Virus record (IMG/VR): IMGVR_UViG_3300048918_000336
Coordinates: 1-62,871 of that record
Source of the DNA: a virus
DNA: 62,871 nucleotides
Direction: 5' to 3' (one strand)
Shown: positions 39,592 through 49,039 of the stretch, piece by piece
Position numbering within the stretch: position 1 is the first letter of the stretch
Layout: each line of letters opens with the position of its first letter
Notes under the pieces: generated by a model
What the model was told of the DNA's origin: nothing
Seen by the model: only the letters and a program-made list of their open reading frames with translations
Databases searched by the model: none
Made by a program: the position numbers and the translations under genes

Positions 39592-41142
39592 ATGCCCGTG
39601 ACCCAGTCAGGCGCGATCAACACGAACGCGCTCTACGTCCCCGACGTCTATGTCCAGATCGTCCCGCCCGGCGACACCTTCCTGAACGGCGTTCCAACGA
39701 ATGTGCTCGGCATCGTCGGCACGGCAACCTGGGGCCCGGTCAATTCGCCAACGATCGTTGGCTCGCTTCAGGACCAGGTCACGAAGTTCGGCAACATCCA
39801 GGCGCGGAAATACGACCTCGGTACTGCGGTCTGGGCCGCCGTCCTGAACGGTGCCAACAACATGCGCTGCGTCCGCGTCACTGACGGCACCGACGCTGCC
39901 GCCTCGGTGGTGATCCAGTCCACGGGCATCACCATCACGGCCAAATACACGGGCACGACCGGGAACTTGGTGCAGATCACGCTCGCGGCCGGCAGCGCGG
40001 CATCGAGTTGGAAGGCGACGGTCACGCTGCCCGGGCTGGTTCCCGAGGTGTTCGACAACATCGCAGCCGGCCTCACCGGCAATGCCGTCTGGGTCGCGAT
40101 CGCAGCCGCGATCAATTCCGGGATATCCGGCCTCCGCGGTCCTTCGGGCATTGTTGTCGCGACAGCCGGCGCTCTCACGGCGGCCCCGACCGCTGCGACC
40201 AGCAGCCTGTCGGGCGGCACCGACGGCGCGACGACGATCACGGGCGCCGTGCTGATCGGTCAGGACACGACACCACGCAAGGGCATGTACGCGCTGCGCT
40301 CGACGGGCGCCTCGGTGGCCATGCTCGCGGATTGCGACGATTCGACGACATGGACGACGCAGGTCGCCTATGGTCTGTCCGAGGGCGTCTACATGATCGG
40401 TGTCGGTCCGGCTGGCGACACCATCTCGAATGCTGTCACCGCAAAAAGCACCGCGGCGATCGACAGCTACGCGATGAAGCTGCTGTTCGGCGACTGGATC
40501 TATTTCCTCGACACCGCGAACAACCTGACGCGGCTCATCTCGCCGCAGGGCTTTGTCGCCGGCAGGCTGTCCGCGCTCTCGCCGGAGCAATCAAGCCTGA
40601 ACAAGCCGCTCTATGGCATCGTCGGCACGCAGAAGTCGTCCACCACGGGCGGCACGAACACCTACTCGACCGCCGATCTGCAAACGCTGGCACAGGCTGG
40701 CATCGACATCGTGACCAACCCGATCCCGGCCGGCAATTCGTTCGGCGTCCGGATCGGCTGCAACACCTCGTCGAACGCCGTCATCAACGGCGACAACTAC
40801 CCGCGCCTGACCAACTATATCGCCTATACCCTGAGCGCCGGCATGGGCATCTATGTCGGCCGCCTCCAGAGCCCGGCGGTGCGCAACCAGGCGAACGGGA
40901 CGATCAACACGTTCCTCGGGAACATGTGGCAGCAGGGCATGATCGGCGATGTCTCCGACGTCTCGAAACAGCCATTCTCGGTGCAGCTCAACCCGGCGAA
41001 CAACCCCGCCGGCCGGGTCGCGCTCGGCTACATGCAGATCGACGTCCGCGTCACCTTCCTTTCGATCATCACGAAGCTGCTGATCAACGTCGAGGGTGGC
41101 CAATCGGTGCGGATCACCGTCTCGCCGTTCGCGGCTCAGTAA
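39592..41142 (+). CDS. Tail sheath protein, Mu gpL type
   Basis: 516 residues with AAGGAG before the ATG. It makes the contractile outer tube of the tail. The opening LYVPDVYVQIVPPGDTFLNGVPTNVLGIVGTATWGP is the sheath signature, and the C-terminal domain (about 400-516: INTFLGNMWQQGMIG...RVTFLSIITKLLINVE) is the conserved inner part. The presence of this gene shows a myovirus. Confidence 0.95.
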   Translation: MPVTQSGAINTNALYVPDVYVQIVPPGDTFLNGVPTNVLGIVGTATWGPVNSPTIVGSLQDQVTKFGNIQARKYDLGTAVWAAVLNGANNMRCVRVTDGTDAAASVVIQSTGITITAKYTGTTGNLVQITLAAGSAASSWKATVTLPGLVPEVFDNIAAGLTGNAVWVAIAAAINSGISGLRGPSGIVVATAGALTAAPTAATSSLSGGTDGATTITGAVLIGQDTTPRKGMYALRSTGASVAMLADCDDSTTWTTQVAYGLSEGVYMIGVGPAGDTISNAVTAKSTAAIDSYAMKLLFGDWIYFLDTANNLTRLISPQGFVAGRLSALSPEQSSLNKPLYGIVGTQKSSTTGGTNTYSTADLQTLAQAGIDIVTNPIPAGNSFGVRIGCNTSSNAVINGDNYPRLTNYIAYTLSAGMGIYVGRLQSPAVRNQANGTINTFLGNMWQQGMIGDVSDVSKQPFSVQLNPANNPAGRVALGYMQIDVRVTFLSIITKLLINVEGGQSVRITVSPFAAQ

Positions 41143-41160
41143 CCCCAGGAGCATCTGACA

Positions 41161-41595
41161 ATGCCACAGCAAGGCTATTCGATCGGCCGCGACGTCACGC
41201 TGGCCGTCATCCTGCCCGACGGCACCGCGTTGCGCCTGAACAAGGTGACGGGGTTCACGGCGAAGCAGGACACGTCCGAGCAGAAGATCACGCCGCTCGA
41301 CGGCACCAGCGACCATCTCCGGTTCTACCAGGGATGGTCGGGCAGCTTCAAGCTTGAGCGTCGCGGCCCCGAGCTCGACAACTATTTCGCGCTGCTCGAG
41401 GCGAACTATCACGCCGGACTGGACGAGCCGCCGGCATCGATCCAGCAAACCATTGTCGAGCCGAACGGGGCCGTATCTCAGTTCCGGTTCGAGCGCGTCC
41501 TGCTCAAGTTCGACGATCCGGGAGACTGGTCGGCGGACAAGAGCGTCAACCAGGGCGTGTCCTTCATGGCCGCGCGCCGCATCAAGCAGGGCTGA
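41161..41595 (+). CDS. Tail tube protein
   Basis: 144 residues. Single small beta domain (FKLERRGPELDNYFALLEANYHAGLD, then VSQFRFERVLLKFDDPGDWSAD), as in Mu-type inner tube proteins. Directly follows the sheath gene. The length is usual. Confidence 0.92.
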   Translation: MPQQGYSIGRDVTLAVILPDGTALRLNKVTGFTAKQDTSEQKITPLDGTSDHLRFYQGWSGSFKLERRGPELDNYFALLEANYHAGLDEPPASIQQTIVEPNGAVSQFRFERVLLKFDDPGDWSADKSVNQGVSFMAARRIKQG

Positions 41596-41597
41596 TC

Positions 41598-41987
41598 ATG
41601 ACGACCAAGGATATGCAGGTCCGAGCACCCGAGACGCCGAGCACCCAGATCGTCCGCGCCGCCGCGAAAACCGTCGACGTGACCGATGAGCTCGGCCGCG
41701 TGATCACGCTCAAGAAGCCGTCGCCGCTCGACAACCTCGATTTCGCCAAGGCGGCAGGTGCCGGCGCCGAGGGCGTCAATCAGGTCTATCTTTCGATGAT
41801 CGGGCATCTGAAATATGTCGCCGCGATCGATGGCGAGCCCATCGTCACGCCCGGCTCGGACGCTGAGATCCGCGCGCTCTACGCCCGCCTCGACGAAGAA
41901 GGCAGCGACGCAATCCTGCAGGGCGTGATCGATCACTTCATGCCCAAGGACCTGGCGGCGAAGGACGACGCGGTAAAAAACTCCTAG
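41598..41987 (+). CDS. Tail assembly chaperone, short product (Mu gp41/gpG type)
   Basis: 129 residues ending in TAG at 41985. It starts KDMQVRAPETPSTQ and has a helical C-terminus (DEEGSDAILQGVIDHFMPKDLAAKDD). Such proteins coat the tape measure protein during tail assembly. A slippery heptamer lies just before the stop, and a longer frameshift product is described separately. Confidence 0.88.
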   Translation: MTTKDMQVRAPETPSTQIVRAAAKTVDVTDELGRVITLKKPSPLDNLDFAKAAGAGAEGVNQVYLSMIGHLKYVAAIDGEPIVTPGSDAEIRALYARLDEEGSDAILQGVIDHFMPKDLAAKDDAVKNS

Positions 41988-42154
41988 GGGACGGCGGTCT
42001 GACCGAGTGCCTCTGGCTCGTTCATAACAACGTCCCTTTCGATGTCGCCTTCTCGGTCGATGATGTGACCAGGTCAGCCATGGCCATCAGGTTCTCGATC
42101 TTCCACGGCGGCAAATTCAACTTCGAGACAATGCGGTTCGAAGAGGAGACCTGA
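41598..42154 (+). CDS. Tail assembly chaperone, -1 frameshift product
   Basis: The slippery heptamer A-AAA-AAC lies at 41975-41981 (codons AAA AAC in frame 0), two codons before the stop. After a -1 shift the frame runs on to TGA at 42152-42154 and encodes LWLVHNNVPFDVAF, then DDVTRSAMAIRF and GGKFNFETMRF, a sequence typical of the second part of the Mu gp41-gp42-like pair. The joined product is about 185 residues. This frameshift is conserved in contractile and long flexible tails. Confidence 0.85.
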
Positions 42155-42157
42155 GCC

Positions 42158-42646
42158 GTGGAACTCTCCCTCCTCGACATGGCCCTCAAGATGGCGCTTA
42201 CCGAGGCGTCGATTCGCCTGAACGCCAACGCAGCCCTTGAGCGGGTCGCGGTCAAGATCGAGAAGACGGCGAAGGAAGAGTTCGGCGTCTATCAGCCCGC
42301 AGTCGGCCCTTTCGAGGCATGGCCCCAACTCGCGGAATCGACGCAGGAGCGCCGGGAAAAGCTCGGATTCACCCCGAACGACCCGCTCCTGATGTCAGGC
42401 GATCTTCGCGACACCATCGAGCACCGCACGGCCGAGCTAGAGACCGAGATCGGCTCGGACAGCGATATCATGGTCTGGCAGGAGTTCGGGGCCGAGCATA
42501 TCCCGCCGCGTCCCGTGCTCGGACCGGCCGCCGAGCGGAACCACGATCTGATTCTGGAAGAGCTAGGCGGTGCCGTCGTTGCCGGCATCATCGGCGGCGA
42601 CATCGTCCACCACAGCCTCGGCTACAGCAAGACGATCCGCGATTAG
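42158..42646 (+). CDS. Phage virion morphogenesis/neck-type protein
   Basis: 162 residues from GTG 42158. Helical N-terminus, then PQLAESTQERREKLGFTPNDPLLMSGDLRDTIEHR and EFGAEHIPPRPVLGPA, the shape of Mu gpG/HK97 gp10-like tail-completion proteins (the family ends similarly in IPPRPF.G). Its place after the chaperone, and not near the neck, is unusual but seen in some phages. Confidence 0.72.
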   Translation: MELSLLDMALKMALTEASIRLNANAALERVAVKIEKTAKEEFGVYQPAVGPFEAWPQLAESTQERREKLGFTPNDPLLMSGDLRDTIEHRTAELETEIGSDSDIMVWQEFGAEHIPPRPVLGPAAERNHDLILEELGGAVVAGIIGGDIVHHSLGYSKTIRD

Positions 42647-42780
42647 CCGAGCCAGGTCGAGACGATCACACCGGCTAGGAACAGGCCGAATAGCAGGCCG
42701 CAGACACCGATCGCGATCAGGACGAGACTTGCAGTGCCGATCAGCAGCGCATCCCAGCCCGACGCGACAGGCTCAGCCAT
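42643..42780 (-). CDS. Reverse-strand membrane micro-protein in the tail operon
   Basis: 45 residues from ATG 42780, with GGGGCGGTG just before it; an upstream ATG would give up to 79 residues. After a short polar head it is one long hydrophobic stretch (DALLIGTASLVLIAIGVCGLLFGLFLAGVIVSTWL), a membrane hairpin or long single span. It fills a 228-base gap (42647-42874) where the plus strand has no gene, and runs against all neighbours. It may be expressed on its own, for example in the lysogen. Confidence 0.55.
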   Translation of the reverse strand: MAEPVASGWDALLIGTASLVLIAIGVCGLLFGLFLAGVIVSTWLG

Positions 42781-42874
42781 CACCGCCCCGGGTGCCGGTC
42801 TGCGGTAGAGCGACGGACGGTCGAAGGCCGGATGACGATCGGCGAGCCATAACTGAACTTTGCGGGAGGGTTTC

Positions 42875-44848
42875 ATGAGCATTGAAGCCTACAAGATCGC
42901 GGTTCGGGTCTCGCTCGTCGAGAACGTCACTCGCGGCTTGGCGCTCATGTCCCGTCACTTCAAAACGACGGACGCTGACGCCAAGGCCCTTGAAGCACGA
43001 TTGAAGTCGATTGCCAAGACGGCAGCGATGGGCGGTGTCCTGATCGGGGGTGGTCTCGGCGGCCTCGCCTTGCTCAAAGGCCCGCTCGACGAGGCGAAGA
43101 AGTATCAGGCAGAACTGGCCAGGTTCGCGTCTCTGGGGTTCGGATCGAAGATCAATGCCCAGGCCGACGCCTATGCTCAGGGCATGCGCACGATAGGCAC
43201 CTCGACGCGCGAGAACATGACGCTCGTCTCGGACGCGATGGCCGTGTTCAAGGATCTGGGGCACGCCGAGATGGCGGCGCCGATCATGGCGAAGATGAAG
43301 TTCGCCAACGCGGCCCTTTTCGGCGAAAGCGGCGGTGCGCGTGACGCGAAGTTCATGGACCTGCTTAAGGTCATCGAGTTCCGCGGCGGCCTCTCCTCCG
43401 ATGCCGAGTTCGCGCGCCAGGCCAATTTCGCCCAGAAGGTGATCGCCGGCAGCCGAGGCCGCGTCGACGCAACGGCAATGCTTCAGGCGCTGAAAACCGG
43501 CGGTGTGGCGCTTTCGCGCCGCGGCAACGAGCAATTCTACCTCGGCGGCGAGCCCCTGATCCAGGAGTTCGGCGGGTCGCGCTACGGCACGGCGGCGATG
43601 TCGATCTACCAGAACCTCGTACAGTCGCGCGGCACCGTGACGGCGCAGCAGGAGCTGTATCGGCTCGGGCTGCTCGATCCGTCCAAGGTGACGTTCAACA
43701 AGCTCGGCGCGCTCAAAAAGGCGCTCCCCGGGTCGTTCCAGGGCTCGACGATCCTCGAAAACGAGGGCGAGCTGGCACTGCTGCAAAAAGTGCTGCTCCC
43801 GGCGTTCGCGGCGCATGGGATCACCTCGCCCGAGGCGATCACGCGCGAGTTTGGCATGATCCTCGGCAATCGCACCGGCTCTGGCCTGATGGCCCGCATA
43901 TTCCAGCAGCAGCCGACCTTGTTGAAGCAGATCGCCGCCAACCGGAATGCGTTCGGCATCAACCAGATGGTGAGCGCCGCCGCCGGTACCGCAACGGGCA
44001 AGGAAGCTGATCTTCTCGCCAAGGAAGCGACGCTCAAGCTCAAGATCGGCCAGATCATCCTGCCCTATTATGTGCGCGGCCTCGAGCTTGCGGCCAAGGC
44101 GCTGGAGCGGATCAACGCCTTTGTGTCTGCGCATCCCCAACTGACCAAGTTCGCGATCGAAGGCTTCGCGCTGGTCTCGGTGCTCGCGGTCATCGGCGGC
44201 TCGCTGACAATGGTCGTGGCCGGCTTTCGCGGCCTCCTCCTCCTGAGGGGTGTAGGCACCGCGCTACGCTGGCTCATGCTCGGGCTCGGTCCGAGGCAGA
44301 TCGGGCTGATCGGCTATTTCGCGCGCGGCCTGATGCTGGTCGGGCGCTCGTTCGCCGGCCTGCTCGTCGCAATGGGGTCCGTCGGCTGGGTGATCCTCGG
44401 GATCGGCGCGGTCGCGCTGCTGGTCTGGCACAACTGGAAAGAGATCAAGGCAGCGCTCGGCGTCATCTGGTCCGATATCAAGGGCGCGGTGATCGCGCTC
44501 TTCCACGGCGATATTCTCGGCGCGCTGAAGCTGTTTGGTCATGCCATGGCGCTCGGCTTCCAGACAATCTTCAACACGGTCATTTCCGGGCTGAACAGCA
44601 TCCTCCCGGCGGCATGGCAGATCAGCAAATTCAACTTCGCTGGTGACCCGTCCGGCGAGAGTCCGAACGTCCGTGCAGGCGGCGGCCGGCCGATCCAGGT
44701 TCATACCTCGGTCAACATGGATGGGCGCCGTGTCGCCCAGGTCGTTTCCCATCACCAGACCAAGGCGGCGGGCAGGCAGAATAGTGGCGCAACCAGCTTC
44801 GACTCGTCCCGCGCCATGCCCCTTGTCGCCATGTCGGCCATGAAATGA
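42875..44848 (+). CDS. Tape measure protein
   Basis: 657 residues from ATG 42875, with GGGAGGG upstream. Sets tail length; at about 1.5 angstrom per residue this predicts roughly a 100-nm tail. Helical, with an early hydrophobic segment (AAMGGVLIGGGLGGLALL) and two near the end (about 435-470, 510-525), possibly for crossing the host membrane. It overlaps the next gene by four bases. Confidence 0.9.
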   Translation: MSIEAYKIAVRVSLVENVTRGLALMSRHFKTTDADAKALEARLKSIAKTAAMGGVLIGGGLGGLALLKGPLDEAKKYQAELARFASLGFGSKINAQADAYAQGMRTIGTSTRENMTLVSDAMAVFKDLGHAEMAAPIMAKMKFANAALFGESGGARDAKFMDLLKVIEFRGGLSSDAEFARQANFAQKVIAGSRGRVDATAMLQALKTGGVALSRRGNEQFYLGGEPLIQEFGGSRYGTAAMSIYQNLVQSRGTVTAQQELYRLGLLDPSKVTFNKLGALKKALPGSFQGSTILENEGELALLQKVLLPAFAAHGITSPEAITREFGMILGNRTGSGLMARIFQQQPTLLKQIAANRNAFGINQMVSAAAGTATGKEADLLAKEATLKLKIGQIILPYYVRGLELAAKALERINAFVSAHPQLTKFAIEGFALVSVLAVIGGSLTMVVAGFRGLLLLRGVGTALRWLMLGLGPRQIGLIGYFARGLMLVGRSFAGLLVAMGSVGWVILGIGAVALLVWHNWKEIKAALGVIWSDIKGAVIALFHGDILGALKLFGHAMALGFQTIFNTVISGLNSILPAAWQISKFNFAGDPSGESPNVRAGGGRPIQVHTSVNMDGRRVAQVVSHHQTKAAGRQNSGATSFDSSRAMPLVAMSAMK

Positions 44849-45801
44849 GCGACACCGTCCTGAAGCTCGGTGAATTCGAGTTCAGCCGCTTCGAGATCCC
44901 TGAGGTCATTGCCTTTGGCGGCGACCAGCAGATCGTCGTCCACAAGATGGTCGGCGGAACTCGCATCATCGACGCGATGGGCGAGGACCCACTGGCGCTC
45001 GAATGGTCAGGCTATCTGGTCGGATCGACCGCCCTCGATCGCGCCCTGTTCCTCGACGGGCTGCGAAGAGCGGGCAATGAACTCGCACTGACCTGGTCGA
45101 GGCTCAGCTACACCGTGGTCGTCAAGACGCTGCGCTGCGAGTTCGTCAGGTCTTATCGTATCCCGTACAAGATCACCTGCGAGGTGGTCCGCGACGAGAC
45201 GGCCCCGATCCGGGCGCTGGTCGATCCGAGCCCCGAACAGGTCGTCAGCGATGACCTCGACACCGCGAACGGGCTGGCCGGCAGCATCGGCGATGCAACA
45301 CTCTCCGGCCTGATGGGCGGCCTCGACTCGGCAATCGCGGCGGTGGGCAATCTTGCTACGGCGGCACAGAGCGTGCTCGATACAGTCCTGTTGCCGATCG
45401 AGGCGGTGCGGTCTCGCGTCGGCGTCCTGCTCGCCTCGACCTCGGCCACAATCGAGAACGTTTCGACCCTCGGCGGCATCCTGCCCGGCAACCGGCTCAC
45501 AACGCAGGTCGCGAACCTGACTGGCCAGATCGCCGCCGTCAGCCAGCAGCCGATCCTTGTGAGCCTCGACCGAACGCTCGGGAGAATGGCGAACAATATC
45601 GCTGCCATCAACGGCGGGACCAAGACGATCACGGTCGGCGGCGGAAACCTCTTCGCGCTCGCCGCGACGGAATATGGCGATCCGATGGGTTGGACCGCGC
45701 TGGCAGTCGCAAACCGGCTCGACGATCCGGAGCTCGCCGGGATCGCAACGCTCAGTGTCCCACCCTTCACGAACGACACCGGCGGCGTGCTCAATGGCTG
45801 A
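44845..45801 (+). CDS. Tail hub/DNA circularization-like protein (Mu gpN position)
   Basis: 318 residues. N-terminal half beta-rich (KLGEFEFSRFEIPEVIAFGG...), middle helical and Ala/Leu-rich, end with a LysM-like part (LFALAATEYGDPMGWTALAVANRLDDPEL, then SVPP). This is typical of Mu gpN-type baseplate proteins in the 'DNA circularization' family. Overlaps the next gene by eight bases. Confidence 0.75.
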   Translation: MSDTVLKLGEFEFSRFEIPEVIAFGGDQQIVVHKMVGGTRIIDAMGEDPLALEWSGYLVGSTALDRALFLDGLRRAGNELALTWSRLSYTVVVKTLRCEFVRSYRIPYKITCEVVRDETAPIRALVDPSPEQVVSDDLDTANGLAGSIGDATLSGLMGGLDSAIAAVGNLATAAQSVLDTVLLPIEAVRSRVGVLLASTSATIENVSTLGGILPGNRLTTQVANLTGQIAAVSQQPILVSLDRTLGRMANNIAAINGGTKTITVGGGNLFALAATEYGDPMGWTALAVANRLDDPELAGIATLSVPPFTNDTGGVLNG

Positions 45802-46921
45802 CCTCAACGCGCTGCCCGTCGTCGCCGGCGTTCGCCAACCGCGCGCCGCGGTGAAGCTGAACGGGGTCGTGGTGCCGGGTTGGGTGTCATGGGAGGTCGA
45901 CAACAACGTCTTCCGCGCCGCTGACACGTTCCGGGTCTCGTTCGCGGTGTCGGAGCTTCCCGCCGACAGGAACGCGGCATGGATTGCGGCGCAGTCGGAG
46001 ATCGATGTCGAGATATTCGCGACCGAGAAGCCTTCCGATCCCGCCAATTATTCCCCGACCGCAGCTGATCGCCTGATCCATGCCCAGACCGATGACGTCA
46101 GCCTTGAGCCGGCGCAGGGCACGATCGAGCTTTCCGGCCGCGACCTCACCGCGCGGCTGATCGATACCAAGACGTCGGAGAATTTCTCGAACCAGACCGC
46201 CAGCCAGGTCGCAACGACGCTTGCCGGTCGGCGCGGTCTGAAGCCGGTGGTCACAGCAACCTCGACCAAAGTCGGGAACTATTACACCCAGGATCACGTT
46301 GATGTGAGCCAGGAGCGCTCGGAATGGGAGCTTCTTGTCAAGCTCGCCGAATATGAGGGCTTCGACGTCTTCGTTGCCGGCGACGAGTTCCATTTCCAGC
46401 CCAAACCCAAGGAAGGGGGTGATCACTACGCGGTGGTCTGGGTGCCGGCCGATGACAGCGCGGCACACCCGAACCTGAACACGACGACGCTCAGCCTCTC
46501 GCGCAGTCTGACGATCGCCAAGGGCGTGACCGTCGAGGTTCGCAGCTGGAACGCCAAGCAGAAAAAGGCCTTCACTGCATCATGGCCGAAGGCGGCAAAA
46601 CCAACGAAGCCGGGGCAATCCAACAACAAGACGCAGACCTACCGGTTCACCGTCGCCGGCCTCACCCAGGACCAGGCCGACAAGCGCGCGCAGCAGTTGT
46701 ACGCGCAGATCGTCCAGCACATGGTCAGCCTGACCGCCGACCTCCCCGGCGATAGCATCCTCGACTGCGACAAGACGATTCAGGTCCGTGGCACCGGTAC
46801 CGCGTTCGATCAGATCTATTTCCCCGACAGCGTCCGGCGATCGATGTCGTTCGAGGAGGGGTACCGGATGACGGTCTCGGCCAAGAACATCTCGCAAGAT
46901 ATCGAGGCAGCGGCACAATGA
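45794..46921 (+). CDS. Baseplate hub protein, gpD/Mu gp44 type
   Basis: 375 residues from ATG 45794. Late-control-D-like hub proteins form the baseplate core over the spike. Visible features are RQPRAAVKLNGVVVPGWVSWEV at the start, GTIELSGRDLTARLID near 120-135 and the helix-rich end (TQDQADKRAQQLYAQIVQH). It overlaps the spike gene by four bases. Confidence 0.88.
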   Translation: MADLNALPVVAGVRQPRAAVKLNGVVVPGWVSWEVDNNVFRAADTFRVSFAVSELPADRNAAWIAAQSEIDVEIFATEKPSDPANYSPTAADRLIHAQTDDVSLEPAQGTIELSGRDLTARLIDTKTSENFSNQTASQVATTLAGRRGLKPVVTATSTKVGNYYTQDHVDVSQERSEWELLVKLAEYEGFDVFVAGDEFHFQPKPKEGGDHYAVVWVPADDSAAHPNLNTTTLSLSRSLTIAKGVTVEVRSWNAKQKKAFTASWPKAAKPTKPGQSNNKTQTYRFTVAGLTQDQADKRAQQLYAQIVQHMVSLTADLPGDSILDCDKTIQVRGTGTAFDQIYFPDSVRRSMSFEEGYRMTVSAKNISQDIEAAAQ

Positions 46922-47526
46922 TGGACGGCCTGCTCAACCATGGCCGCCGCGTCGCCGACGAAGCCAGCCGGTCACGCGCCGCGACGCGCCACGGGACAAT
47001 CACCAGCTACGACCCGGACAATTACGCGATCAAGGTGACGCTGCAGCCCGACGATGTCCTGACGGGCTGGATTCCGCTCAAGGCGTGCTGGATCGGCAAC
47101 GGCTGGGGCATGTTCGCCGCACCCTCGATCGGCGATGCTGTCGAGATTGATTTTCAGGAAGCCGACGGGGGCGTCGGAAGCGCTGGCTGGCGCTTCTTCA
47201 ACGACAGCGAGCGGCCCCTGTCGGTACAGGCCGGCGAGTTCTGGCTGGTCCACAAGAAGGGCCAGAGCGTCAAGCTGACGACCGATGGCGCGCTGACGAT
47301 CGACGACGGTCAAGGCGCATCGGTGAAGCTGAATGGTGACGGCACGATCACGAGTGCGGCGTCGACATGGAACCATACCGGCGACATCAACGTGACCGGC
47401 GATCTGGCCGTGAGCGGCGATACCAATGTCGATGGCGATGTCGTCGCCGGGACGGTCAGCCTCAAACATCACCTCACCCAGGGCGTTACCGCCGGGTCGA
47501 GCCTGTCCGGGGAGCCGCAACCGTGA
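46918..47526 (+). CDS. Baseplate spike protein, gpV/Mu gp45 type
   Basis: 202 residues. It punctures the outer membrane. The OB-fold part (about 25-95; GTITSYDPDNYAIKVTLQPDD, then VEIDFQEAD) is followed by a beta-prism of short repeats (GDINVTGDLAVSGDTNVDGDVVAGTV) and LKHHLTQG near the tip, where His residues could bind iron as in gpV. Confidence 0.92.
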   Translation: MMDGLLNHGRRVADEASRSRAATRHGTITSYDPDNYAIKVTLQPDDVLTGWIPLKACWIGNGWGMFAAPSIGDAVEIDFQEADGGVGSAGWRFFNDSERPLSVQAGEFWLVHKKGQSVKLTTDGALTIDDGQGASVKLNGDGTITSAASTWNHTGDINVTGDLAVSGDTNVDGDVVAGTVSLKHHLTQGVTAGSSLSGEPQP

Positions 47527-47906
47527 ACCTCGCCGACCTCGACCAGTATATCGGCGGCGACCTGTCATCCTCAGGCACCGGCGACGTCCAGACCGCAACC
47601 GGGATCCTGCGCGGCCAGCAGCGCGTCGTGCGCCGGCTTCTCACCAACCCGGGCGATTACATATTCCACCCGGAATATGGCGCCGGGCTGCCGCAATATA
47701 TCGGGCGCACCGCCGACATTCCGAAGATGCGGGCTCTGGTGCGAGGTCAGGCGCTGCTCGAGGAAGCGGTGGCCAAGTCACCGGCGCCCGAGGTGCAGGT
47801 CGCGCCAATCCCAAGCGCCGACGGCGGCGGGTTCGCGGTCACGGTCAATTACACCGATGCGCCTTCGGGTCAGCCGACAACGCTCTCGTTTCAGGTGACG
47901 AAATAA
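47523..47906 (+). CDS. Baseplate wedge protein, gp25/Mu gp46 type
   Basis: 127 residues from GTG 47523 (GTGA overlap). GPW/gp25-family pattern: RRLLTNPGDYIFHPEYGAGLPQYIG and VRGQALLEEAVAKSP. It forms part of the baseplate wedge. Its ATG neighbour downstream overlaps the stop by one base. Confidence 0.85.
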   Translation: MNLADLDQYIGGDLSSSGTGDVQTATGILRGQQRVVRRLLTNPGDYIFHPEYGAGLPQYIGRTADIPKMRALVRGQALLEEAVAKSPAPEVQVAPIPSADGGGFAVTVNYTDAPSGQPTTLSFQVTK

Positions 47907-49039
47907 TGGCCGATCTTCAGACCAAGGATTTCCAGACCATCGTGCGCGAGCAGGTGGCGGCGATCCAGGGCGGATCGAGCCGGACCCTGGTCGATCTGAC
48001 TGTCGGTTCCGTGCTGCGCGCCATTGTCGAGGCCTATGCGGCGATCGCGCTCTGGCTTCAGGGGCTGATCCTCAAGGTCCTGGCGATCACCCGCGCCGCG
48101 ACATCGACTGGCGCCGACCTCGACAGCTTCATGCTCGATTACGGGCTGGTGCGGCTCTCGGCGGTCGGTGCGACCGGGCAGGCGACATTCGCGCGCTTCA
48201 CGCCGACCCTGCAGGCCGTGGTGCCGATCGGTGCCATTGTGCAGAGCGCGGACGGGACCCAGCAATATGCGGTCACGATCGATACGACGAACACCGCCTA
48301 TAACCCGGGGTTCGGCGGCTATGTGATCGGCGCTGGCATCACGTCGGTGACCGTGCCGATTGCGGCGGTTTCACCCGGTGTTGCCGGTAACGCAGCGATC
48401 GGCGGCATCAACACGCTCGGCCAGGCAATTGCCGGCGTCGACACGGTCTCGAACGCGGCGGCGATCATCACCGGCGAGGATCCGGAAACCGATACCGCCT
48501 TTCGCGCCCGCTTCGTCAATTTCCTCGCCAGCCTGGCCAAGGCGACCGAAGGCGCGATCAGCTATGCCGCGACGTCGGTCCAGACCGGCATCACCTGTGC
48601 CGTTGTCGAGAATCAGGATTATGGCGGCGCCGATCATATCGGCTATTTCTATGTCGTGATCGATGACGGCTCCGGGGCACCGTCGAGTGACTTGCTGACG
48701 ACGATCCGCAACGCCGTCGATACGGCGCGCGGCTTCACGATCAATTTCGGTGTGTTCGGGCCGGTCGTGGTCACCGCCAATGTCTCGATGCATCTGGTGC
48801 TCGCGCCGGGCTATCTCAGCGGGCCGATCATCGCCGCGGTGCAGGCCGCGATCACCGCTTATACCAGTTCGCTCTCGCTCGGGGTCGGTCTCAACTGGTC
48901 CAGACTGTCGCAGATTGCCTATGACGCCTCGCCTGCGGTCGTGAACGTGAACTCGGTCCTGCTCAACAGTGCGACCGTCGATATCGCGGCAACAGCCAAG
49001 CAGGTCATCAAACCCGGCACCGTGACGGTAACGGCATAA
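47906..49039 (+). CDS. Baseplate J protein, gpJ/Mu gp47 type
   Basis: 377 residues. Pattern of baseplate J: SSRTLVDLTVGSVLRAIVEAYAAIALWLQGL, LDSFMLDYGLVRLSA, GVAGNAAIGGINTL, GEDPETDTAFRARFVNFLASLAKAT. It closes the wedge of the baseplate with gp48. It ends in TAATG with the next start. Confidence 0.93.
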   Translation: MADLQTKDFQTIVREQVAAIQGGSSRTLVDLTVGSVLRAIVEAYAAIALWLQGLILKVLAITRAATSTGADLDSFMLDYGLVRLSAVGATGQATFARFTPTLQAVVPIGAIVQSADGTQQYAVTIDTTNTAYNPGFGGYVIGAGITSVTVPIAAVSPGVAGNAAIGGINTLGQAIAGVDTVSNAAAIITGEDPETDTAFRARFVNFLASLAKATEGAISYAATSVQTGITCAVVENQDYGGADHIGYFYVVIDDGSGAPSSDLLTTIRNAVDTARGFTINFGVFGPVVVTANVSMHLVLAPGYLSGPIIAAVQAAITAYTSSLSLGVGLNWSRLSQIAYDASPAVVNVNSVLLNSATVDIAATAKQVIKPGTVTVTA

